Of a stretch of 8,639 nt of DNA, positions 1-4,430 are shown one piece after another. The position numbers and the translations under genes were made by a program. The stretch covers positions 1 through 8,639 of the forward strand of contig NZ_DAIRTR010000122.1 of NCBI RefSeq assembly GCF_036803785.1, in the 5' to 3' direction. Under the pieces are notes generated by a model that had not been told where the DNA came from, did not search any database, and saw nothing but the letters and a program-made list of their open reading frames with translations. The stretch's first letter is position 1, and every line of letters starts with the position of its first letter. The DNA is from Pelomicrobium sp036803785 (GTDB lineage Bacteria > Pseudomonadota > Gammaproteobacteria > Burkholderiales > UBA6910).

Positions 1-376
1 GCTCCAGGGCGGGGGGGCGCGTATCGTAGCTGCGACGCCACAGGAGCACCTGATGCTCGCCGTAGCGGGCTGCCGTTTCGGCCTTGTGGAGCCCCTGCAG
101 CGCGCCGTAGTGGCGCTCGTTTAGCCGCCAGGAGTGGTGGGTGGGCAGCCACATCAGGTCCATTTCGTCCAGAGCGAGCCACAGGGTGCGGATCGCCCGT
201 TTGAGGACCGAAGTGAACGCCACGTCAAAGTCAAAACCCTCGCTTTTGAGCCTGCGGCCTGCGGCCCGGGCCTCCTCGATCCCCTTCTCCGACAGATCCA
301 CGTCGGTCCAGCCGGTGAACCGGTTCTCCCGGTTCCACAGGCTTTCCCCGTGGCGAAGCAAGACGAGTTTGTGCAT
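1..376 (-). CDS. gpmA: 2,3-bisphosphoglycerate-dependent phosphoglycerate mutase, N-terminal half (partial)
   Basis: Cytosolic glycolytic/gluconeogenic enzyme that interconverts 3-phosphoglycerate and 2-phosphoglycerate through a phosphohistidine. About 125 residues of an expected ~250 are present; the C-terminal half, with the second catalytic histidine, lies beyond the window. The phosphohistidine signature LLRHGES is at residues 6-12 (His9), followed by the substrate-loop region NRFTGWTDVDLSEKG (18-32), TSVLKRAIRTLW (55-66) and LNERHYGALQG (85-95, with the conserved acid Glu87). These match the dPGM (GpmA) family closely. The start chosen is the ATG at 376; an in-frame ATG two codons upstream (382) would add Met-Ala. 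Neither has a strong ribosome binding site. The gene is divergent from the ArsR-type regulator across about 100 AT-rich bases. Family assignment is essentially certain; only the exact start is open. Confidence 0.96.
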   Translation of the reverse strand, partial: MHKLVLLRHGESLWNRENRFTGWTDVDLSEKGIEEARAAGRRLKSEGFDFDVAFTSVLKRAIRTLWLALDEMDLMWLPTHHSWRLNERHYGALQGLHKAETAARYGEHQVLLWRRSYDTRPPALE

Positions 377-435
377 TGCCATATATCGCTTTTCGAATGA
401 AGGGCGGGCGCCGGGCGGCAGAAATTTACTTTATT

Positions 436-465
436 ATTTTAGTATGCTTTCATAGCATTTCTTAA
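436..465 (-). promoter_or_regulatory. Possible sigma-70 promoter for gpmA with an inverted repeat in the spacer
   Basis: Read on the minus strand, TTAAGA (465-460) and TAAAAT (441-436) are separated by 18 bases in the only AT-rich stretch between the divergent gpmA and ArsR-type genes. The spacer contains the inverted repeat ATGCT-N5-AGCAT (444-458). That repeat could be an operator for the neighbouring regulator, but this is inference. Both boxes are weak, so confidence is low. Confidence 0.3.
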
Positions 466-480
466 GCCCCCAATGCTGCC

Positions 481-834
481 GTGACCATGCCATCGATGCC
501 GTCAACCGCGACTTCAAAAATGGACTTTCTCCACCAGCTCATCGACCAGGATGAGCACATCGAGCAAGCCTCCCGGGCCATCAAGGCCATGTCTCATCCT
601 CTGCGGCTCAAGATCCTCTGCGTGCTGGGAGAGCGGGAGGTGAGCGTGCAGGAGATCGTGGAGGCGGTCGGCACCTCCCAGAGCAATATCAGCCAACACC
701 TTGCCATCTTGCGCGACAAGGGGGTGTTGCGCACCCGCAAGGACGCCAATCGCGTCTACTACCGCATCGCCGATCCCCGCATATTGAAATTAATCAATAT
801 GATGCGCGAGGTTTTCTGCGGCTATACCCAGTAG
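481..834 (+). CDS. ArsR/SmtB-family repressor with the two-cysteine pattern of persulfide/redox sensors (SqrR/BigR-like)
   Basis: Small winged-helix repressor of 117 residues when started at the GTG at 481. The ArsR core is clear: AMSHPLRLKILCVL (36-49), the turn and recognition helix SQSNISQHLAILRDKGVL (66-83), then the beta-wing VLRTRKDANRVYYRI (82-96). The ELCVCD-type metal box of arsenic sensors is missing; the matching stretch reads EVSVQEI, and no alpha-5 metal-ligand cluster is seen. There is one cysteine in helix 2 (C47) and one near the C-terminus (C113), 66 residues apart. The sulfide/persulfide sensors SqrR and BigR have the same spacing, in the same local contexts (helix 2, and a C-terminal FC motif). 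The inferred role is a thiol-based sensor whose disulfide or polysulfide bridge releases DNA. In-frame ATGs at 487, 496 and 520 are alternative starts, and no ribosome binding site decides among them. It sits between gpmA and a rhodanese/glutaredoxin operon. Family certain; ligand inferred. Confidence 0.9.
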   Translation: MTMPSMPSTATSKMDFLHQLIDQDEHIEQASRAIKAMSHPLRLKILCVLGEREVSVQEIVEAVGTSQSNISQHLAILRDKGVLRTRKDANRVYYRIADPRILKLINMMREVFCGYTQ

Positions 835-877
835 CGCCCAGTCCTCATATGGGCGGCGCTGCCGCAGAGGTCTGCGT

Positions 878-922
878 TTGCCCTCAACATGGAATAAGCA
901 TATTCTGATTTACAATTTTGTA
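878..922 (+). promoter_or_regulatory. Candidate sigma-70 promoter overlapped by two adjacent inverted repeats (possible ArsR operator)
   Basis: TTGCCC (878-883) and TATTCT (901-906) are 17 bases apart, a plausible -35/-10 pair. GAATA-AGCA-TATTC (892-905) overlaps the -10 box, and TACAA-TT-TTGTA (911-922) lies where transcription would start. Repressor sites of ArsR/SmtB proteins are typically short AT-rich dyads in such positions, and the nearest regulator gene is immediately upstream. That the ArsR-type protein binds here is inference. Confidence 0.4.
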
Positions 923-1126
923 TGACGATTCCCCGCGTTCGTTTCCGGTCTTTTTTGCTTTGCATAAAAGACAGAAAGTCAGTCCTGCGCAGCTTCAACG
1001 GGGTTGAGATGTGTGCTTGCCGTCTTCCGACTCTAGGCCACCTGCGGGCAAAGGAGCGGCCCCGTCCCGGGAGGGGAGCAGCGGAAAAAAGCCCATGGTC
1101 CCGCCCCCGGCGACATCGGACGGGTT

Positions 1127-1135
1127 TGATAGAAT
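1127..1135 (+). promoter_or_regulatory. Extended -10 promoter for the rhodanese-grxC-secB operon
   Basis: TGA-TAGAAT (TGn extension at 1127-1129, -10 hexamer at 1130-1135) lies 47 bases ahead of the rhodanese start. There is no recognisable -35 box, which an extended -10 promoter does not need. Transcription would start near 1142, giving a leader of about 40 bases. Confidence 0.45.
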
Positions 1136-1182
1136 GCTCGGCACGTCAAGGCAAGGCTAGGGAAGGTTGAACCGAATCCCCC

Positions 1183-1596
1183 ATGGAGTTCATCCAGGAC
1201 AACATCTGGCTGGTGTTGATTGCGGTGGTGAGTGGCGGGATGCTGATCTGGTCCTTTGTCGGTCCCAAAATCCTGGGCATTCCCCAGGTGGGTACGCTGG
1301 AGGCGACGCGGCTCATCAACCAGCGGGATGCCCTGGTATTGGACGTGCGCGACGAAGGCGAATACCGAGCGGCCCACATTCCCCATTCGCGCCACGTGCC
1401 CCTGACCGCCATCGACAGCCGTATCAAGGAATTGGAGAAACACCGCAAACGGCCCATCGTGATCGTGTGCCGCAGCGGCAACCGCTCCGGTGCCGCCGCC
1501 AGCCTTTTGCGCAAGCGGGGTTTCGAGGAGGTCTGGGTATTGAAGGGCGGGCTGGTGGCGTGGGAGCAGGCCAACCTTCCCATCGAAAAGGGCTAG
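1183..1596 (+). CDS. yibN: Membrane-anchored single-domain rhodanese (YibN family)
   Basis: A 137-residue protein with one N-terminal membrane segment (about residues 8-28) and a cytoplasmic rhodanese domain (about 36-135). The domain shows the DVRDEGEYRAAHIPHS motif (54-69) and the catalytic loop CRSGNRS (96-102), with active-site Cys96 as the persulfide carrier. It ends with VLKGGLVAWEQANLPI, the usual rhodanese tail. Such proteins move sulfane sulfur between thiols, but the physiological partner of YibN-type rhodaneses is not settled. It comes first in the conserved order rhodanese-grxC-secB-gpsA, with its stop codon 2 bases before grxC. The ribosome binding site is weak and distant (GGGAAGG), but this ATG places the membrane segment directly at the N-terminus. 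A glutaredoxin next door and a dual-cysteine ArsR sensor upstream fit thiol/sulfur chemistry, though the conserved order alone would also explain the position. Confidence 0.93.
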   Translation: MEFIQDNIWLVLIAVVSGGMLIWSFVGPKILGIPQVGTLEATRLINQRDALVLDVRDEGEYRAAHIPHSRHVPLTAIDSRIKELEKHRKRPIVIVCRSGNRSGAAASLLRKRGFEEVWVLKGGLVAWEQANLPIEKG

Positions 1597-1598
1597 CG

Positions 1599-1859
1599 AT
1601 GAAGGTCCGGGTGAACATGTACTGCACCGCCGCCTGCCCTTATTGCCAGATGGCGGAGGCGCTGCTTAAGCAAAAGGGTGTGCAGGAGATCGTGAAGATC
1701 CGGGTCGACCTGGAGCCAGCCCGGCGGGAGGAAATGGTGCGCCGGACGGGACGTCGTACCGTGCCCCAGATCTTCATCGGCGACACCCACGTGGGGGGGT
1801 ATGACGACTTGGCGGCCCTCAACCGAGCGGGCCGTCTGGAGGCGTTGCTGGCGCAGTGA
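1599..1859 (+). CDS. grxC: Glutaredoxin 3 (GrxC-type dithiol glutaredoxin)
   Basis: Cytosolic glutathione-dependent disulfide reductase of 86 residues, the normal length for this class. The redox site is CPYC at residues 13-16. The cis-proline motif TVPQIFI and the glutathione-binding GGYDDL follow in the standard order. It reduces protein disulfides and glutathione mixed disulfides (ribonucleotide reductase is a known client of the family). The start at 1599 has AAAAGGG 7 bases upstream and lies 2 bases after the rhodanese stop, so the two genes are co-transcribed. A longer frame opening at 1167 joins the same reading frame but runs across the rhodanese gene in another phase; it is not the true start. 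An extra cysteine at position 9, four residues before the active site, is somewhat unusual and might take part in redox or cluster binding. Confidence 0.95.
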   Translation: MKVRVNMYCTAACPYCQMAEALLKQKGVQEIVKIRVDLEPARREEMVRRTGRRTVPQIFIGDTHVGGYDDLAALNRAGRLEALLAQ

Positions 1860-1923
1860 CGGCGAACCGGCTTGGCGCTGAGCGATTTTTCTTAGAGAGG
1901 GGAGTCTTTCCAGGATTTTTTCC

Positions 1924-2379
1924 ATGAGCGATCAACCAGCGCAGCCGGTCTTTTCCATCGAAAAGCTCTACGTGAAGGACCTGTCCCTGGAAATCCCCCA
2001 GGGAGCGCAAGCCTTTCTGGAGCGGGAGCCCCCTCAAGTGGAGGTCCAGCTCCATACCCAGGCCCAGCCCCTCAACGAAGGCGTCTACGAGGCGGTGGTC
2101 ACGGTTACCGTGACGGCCAAAGCAAAGGAGAGAGTGCTATTCTTGGTCGAGGCCGCCCAGTCGGGCATCTTCCAGATTCGCAACCTCCCCGCGGAGGACC
2201 TGGATCCGGTGCTGGGCATCGCCTGCCCCAATATCCTGTTCCCCTATGTGAGGGAGGTGGTTTCCGATGTGGTGGGGCGGGCGGGTTTCCCCCCGGTCAT
2301 CCTTTCCCCAGTCAACTTCGAGGCCTTGTACCGCCAGCGCCGGGAGCGGACTGCCTCCCAACCCACGGCCCCGTCATGA
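1924..2379 (+). CDS. secB: Protein-export chaperone SecB
   Basis: Tetrameric cytosolic chaperone that holds precursor proteins unfolded and delivers them to SecA for Sec export. The protein has 151 residues, close to the ~155 of E. coli SecB. Recognisable blocks are FSIEKLYVKDLSLE (10-23), the beta-strand core with a VTVTVTAKA stretch, and the highly conserved CPNILFPYVREVVSDVVGRAGFPPVILSPVNFEALY near the C-terminus, where the core folds and pairs. A short polar tail follows, as expected for the SecA-contacting end. An AGGA 8 bases before the ATG at 1924 is the likely ribosome binding site. The stop overlaps the start of the next gene (ATGA at 2376-2379), suggesting translational coupling. 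The 64-base gap after grxC has no convincing terminator, so it is probably in the same operon as the rhodanese. Confidence 0.97.
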   Translation: MSDQPAQPVFSIEKLYVKDLSLEIPQGAQAFLEREPPQVEVQLHTQAQPLNEGVYEAVVTVTVTAKAKERVLFLVEAAQSGIFQIRNLPAEDLDPVLGIACPNILFPYVREVVSDVVGRAGFPPVILSPVNFEALYRQRRERTASQPTAPS

Positions 2380-2828
2380 ACCGGGCCCTTGCCCGGGGGG
2401 CTCTGCTGGCGGCTCTGGTGCTCGGAGGGGGGATGCCAGTCCTCGCCACCGAATACCGGGCGGTGGGGAGCGAACCGGCGATCCTCTATGACGCCCCCTC
2501 CCTCCAGGCACGGCCCCTGTACGTGGCAAGCCCAGGCTATCCTCTGGAAGTGGTGGTGGCCTTGGAGCGCTGGCTCAAGGTCCGGGACGTGGCGGGCGAT
2601 CTCGCCTGGGTCGAAAGGCGGGTGCTTGCGGATCGGCCCACGGTCATCGTCACCGCTGCCCGCGCTGTGGTGCGTCGTCAGCCGGATCCGGGTGCGCCCG
2701 TCGTTTTCGAGGCCGAGAAGGGTGTCCTCTTGGAACGGCTGGAAGGGGCCGTTCCGGGTTGGGTTCCAGTGCGCCACCGGGACGGTCAGAGCGGCTTCGT
2801 CCCCGTCGGACAGGTATGGGGCGGATGA
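2376..2828 (+). CDS. Exported protein with two SH3-like domains, function unknown
   Basis: A 150-residue protein with a Sec signal peptide (Arg-containing n-region, hydrophobic 8-20, likely cleavage after VLA at about residue 24), so it is predicted to be periplasmic. Two bacterial SH3-like repeats follow. The first (about 32-86) has YDAPSLQARPLYVASPGYPLEVV, WLKVRD and AWVERRVL. The second (about 96-147) has VVRRQPDPGAPVVFEAEKGV, WVPVRHRDGQSGFVP and VGQVWG. Both carry the variable-loop/W-x-x-V-x pattern of the SH3_4-type family, often linked to binding cell-wall peptides; no catalytic residues are seen. It starts within the secB stop (ATGA) and its own stop overlaps the gpsA start (ATGA), so all three are likely translationally coupled. 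Genes of this type often sit between secB and gpsA in betaproteobacteria, but I know of no established function. Confidence 0.85.
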   Translation: MNRALARGALLAALVLGGGMPVLATEYRAVGSEPAILYDAPSLQARPLYVASPGYPLEVVVALERWLKVRDVAGDLAWVERRVLADRPTVIVTAARAVVRRQPDPGAPVVFEAEKGVLLERLEGAVPGWVPVRHRDGQSGFVPVGQVWGG

Positions 2829-3817
2829 AAATCGCCGTGCTCGGGGCGGGGGCATGGGGGACTGCCCTTGCCTTGAGCCTGGCGGAGCGCCACGCGATCG
2901 CCTTGTGGGTATGGGATCCAGCGGACCTGGAGGCCATGCGCCGTACCCGGGTCAATGGCCGTTACCTGCCGGGCTTTTCGATTCCCCCCTCAGTGGCGCT
3001 GGAAGGCGACCCTGTCGCGGTCCTCGCCCATGCGGATCTGGCTTTGGCAGTGGTGCCGAGCGCCGCTTTGCGGGAAACCCTCCAGCGGCTGGCGGGCTGC
3101 GCCCCGATGCCTCCCGTGGTGGTGGCGAGCAAGGGTTTCGAGCCTGCCACGGGATGCCTTTCTCACCAAGTAGTGGAGGAGACCCTGGGTCAGAGAGCCC
3201 AGTATGGGGTGCTCTCAGGTCCAAGCTTCGCCCAGGAAGTGGCTCGCGGGCTGCCCACGGCGGTCACCCTGGCGGCCGGCGACGCGGCCTTCGCCGAGCG
3301 CGCCGCCCGGGTGCTCCATGGGCCGCGGCTGCGGGTTTACTCCAGTACCGATGTGGTGGGGGTCGAAGTGGGCGGCGCGGTCAAGAACGTGATCGCCATC
3401 GCCGCCGGCATCTCCGACGGCCTGGGCTTCGGCCACAACGCTCGCGCGGCGTTGATCACTCGCGGTCTTGCCGAGATCACTCGGCTGGGCCTCAAGCTCG
3501 GTGGTTGCCAGGAGACCTTCCTCGGGTTGGCCGGGGCTGGGGATCTGATCCTTACCTGCACCGGCGATCTTTCCCGCAACCGCCAGGTGGGGCGGCTCCT
3601 CGCCCAGGGCCAGTCCTTGGAGGAAGTGCTAGACCGCCTGGGCCACGTGGCCGAGGGGGTGCACACGGCCCGGGAAGTGCACGGGCTCGCCCAGCGGCTC
3701 GGGGTGGACATGCCCATCACCGAGGCAGTCTACCGAGTCCTGTTTCAAGGACTGCCTCCTCATCAAGCGGTGGACATGTTGCTTTCCCGGGAGCCGAAAC
3801 GCGAGCATTCCGGGTGA
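2825..3817 (+). CDS. gpsA: Glycerol-3-phosphate dehydrogenase [NAD(P)+]
   Basis: Cytosolic enzyme that reduces dihydroxyacetone phosphate to sn-glycerol 3-phosphate, the backbone for phospholipid synthesis. The protein has 330 residues, a normal length. The Rossmann motif GAGAWG is at 7-12, followed by VVPSAALRE (77-84) and ASKGFE (101-106). Then come SGPSFAQEVARGLPTAV (131-147), EVGGAVKNVIAIAAG (181-195, catalytic Lys187) and FGHNARAALITRG (202-214). GLAGAGDLILTCTGDLSRNR (234-253) and EGVHTA (277-282) complete the set. The start at 2825 puts the Rossmann fold at the N-terminus as usual and overlaps the upstream stop by ATGA. In-frame ATGs at 2816 and 2759 would add residues not typical of the family. 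It is last in the rhodanese-grxC-secB-SH3-gpsA series and converges on trmL. Confidence 0.97.
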   Translation: MKIAVLGAGAWGTALALSLAERHAIALWVWDPADLEAMRRTRVNGRYLPGFSIPPSVALEGDPVAVLAHADLALAVVPSAALRETLQRLAGCAPMPPVVVASKGFEPATGCLSHQVVEETLGQRAQYGVLSGPSFAQEVARGLPTAVTLAAGDAAFAERAARVLHGPRLRVYSSTDVVGVEVGGAVKNVIAIAAGISDGLGFGHNARAALITRGLAEITRLGLKLGGCQETFLGLAGAGDLILTCTGDLSRNRQVGRLLAQGQSLEEVLDRLGHVAEGVHTAREVHGLAQRLGVDMPITEAVYRVLFQGLPPHQAVDMLLSREPKREHSG

Positions 3818-3866
3818 AGGCGAGGCGGCTGGTTGGTCCTTGACACTGGCTGACCGAAGAACGTCA

Positions 3867-4337
3867 CTATTTTTCCCTTTCGGTAAACCCTGCCTGCCGC
3901 CAGGCTTCGTACACCACCACGGCCACCGCGTTGGCCAGATTGAGGCTGCGGCTGCCCTGCCGCATGGGGATGCGCAGTCGCGCCGCCGGCGGGAACTCTG
4001 TCAGGATTTCCTCCGGTAACCCCCGGCTCTCCGGACCGAACACCACCACGTCCCCCGGGCGGAAGGCCACCGTGTCGTAGCGGACCTCACCCCGGGGGGT
4101 CAGCGCGAACCACCGCCGTGCCCCTAGGCATGTACGGCATGCCGCCCAGGTGATGTGGACCGTCATCTGGGGGGCGAGGGCGCGGTAATCCAATCCCGCC
4201 CGCGCCAGGCGCCGGTCGTCCAGATGAAATCCCAGGGGTTTCACCAGATGCAGGCGGGCTCCCGTGTTGGCGCACAGCCGCAGGATGTTGCCGGTATTGG
4301 GCGGGATTTCCGGTTGATACAGGACGACTTCCAACAT
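3867..4337 (-). CDS. trmL: tRNA (cytidine/uridine-34 2'-O)-methyltransferase TrmL
   Basis: SPOUT-class, S-adenosylmethionine-dependent enzyme that 2'-O-methylates the wobble nucleotide of leucine tRNAs. The 156 residues match the family length (E. coli TrmL is 157). Diagnostic parts are PEIPPNTGNILRLCANTG (9-26), the knot motif VVVFGPESRGLP (97-108) and IPMRQGSRSLNLANAVAVVVYEAW (123-146), which forms the SAM-binding trefoil knot. The region around WAACRTCLGARRW (64-76) carries two cysteines that I do not recall as typical of the family, but the fold-defining residues are intact. The gene converges on gpsA with about 49 bases between them, without a clear terminator, and is divergent from mshE. 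No strong ribosome binding site precedes the ATG. Confidence 0.95.
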   Translation of the reverse strand: MLEVVLYQPEIPPNTGNILRLCANTGARLHLVKPLGFHLDDRRLARAGLDYRALAPQMTVHITWAACRTCLGARRWFALTPRGEVRYDTVAFRPGDVVVFGPESRGLPEEILTEFPPAARLRIPMRQGSRSLNLANAVAVVVYEAWRQAGFTEREK

Positions 4338-4343
4338 TTCAGG

Positions 4344-4360
4344 CTTGAGCCTACCTCAAG
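4344..4360. promoter_or_regulatory. Inverted repeat CTTGAG-N5-CTCAAG in the trmL/mshE divergent gap
   Basis: Perfect 6-base arms separated by 5 bases, overlapped by a second dyad AGGCT-TG-AGCCT (4341-4352). The repeat begins 7 bases upstream of the trmL start and is centred about 55 bases ahead of the start site predicted from the sigma-54 promoter at 4381-4396. It could be an operator or activator site; no binding protein can be named from sequence. Confidence 0.35.
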
Positions 4361-4380
4361 ACGTTTGCATTCACTTTCAA

Positions 4381-4396
4381 TGGCATGAAGCTTGCT
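4381..4396 (+). promoter_or_regulatory. Sigma-54 (RpoN) -24/-12 promoter ahead of mshE
   Basis: The 16 bases TGGCATGAAGCTTGCT fit every position of the RpoN consensus TGGCAYRNNNNTTGCW, with the invariant GG (4382-4383) and GC (4394-4395) 10 bases apart. Transcription would start near 4407, about 24 bases before the TTG start and 14 bases before the GGAGG. Such promoters need an AAA+ enhancer-binding activator; PilR plays that role for pilin genes in Pseudomonas. The activator here is not visible. Confidence 0.75.
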
Positions 4397-4420
4397 AACG
4401 ATAATTTACACGAAATAATG

Positions 4421-4427
4421 GGAGGAA
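4421..4427 (+). promoter_or_regulatory. Ribosome binding site that decides the TTG start of mshE
   Basis: GGAGGAA is a near-perfect anti-Shine-Dalgarno match. GGAGG ends 5 bases before the TTG at 4431. The only nearby ATG (4418) is out of frame, so initiation at TTG is well supported. Confidence 0.8.
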
Positions 4428-4430
4428 CCC

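Larger units (their letters stand above)
835..1182. other. 348-base intergenic region without a convincing gene
   Basis: This stretch separates the ArsR-type gene from the rhodanese operon. It contains a weak hairpin after the regulator's stop codon (CGCAG-AGGT-CTGCG, 863-876, followed only by TTTG), a possible promoter with two inverted repeats (878-922), a small hairpin TCAAC-GGG-GTTGA (995-1007) and an extended -10 promoter near the rhodanese gene (1127-1135). An open frame at 922-1170 has arginine-rich, low-complexity content and no ribosome binding site, so it is not called as a gene. A leader or small RNA remains possible. Confidence 0.6.

Noticed and set aside
863..876. Hairpin after the ArsR-type gene as an intrinsic terminator
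   Set aside because: Only a 5-base stem and TTTG behind it; too weak to call, noted within the intergenic entry.
1059..1090. Possible terminator: CCCC...GGGG dyad with a six-A run
   Set aside because: The A-run follows the dyad on the plus strand, so for either strand the order of stem and T-run is wrong for an intrinsic terminator.
922..1170. 82-residue open frame between the ArsR-type gene and the rhodanese gene
   Set aside because: No ribosome binding site, arginine-rich low-complexity content typical of GC-rich non-coding frames, and its ATG lies on the last base of an inverted repeat.
1167..1859. Apparent 230-residue protein ending in glutaredoxin
   Set aside because: The first 144 residues read the rhodanese gene in a different phase. 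The real glutaredoxin starts at 1599 with its own ribosome binding site.
2389..3843. 484-residue open frame on the plus strand
   Set aside because: Shadow frame over the SH3 gene and gpsA, both of which have strong family motifs in their own frames.
3818..3866. Bidirectional terminator between the convergent gpsA and trmL genes
   Set aside because: No stem longer than about 4 bases could be found next to the TTTTT stretch, which lies inside the 3' end of trmL.
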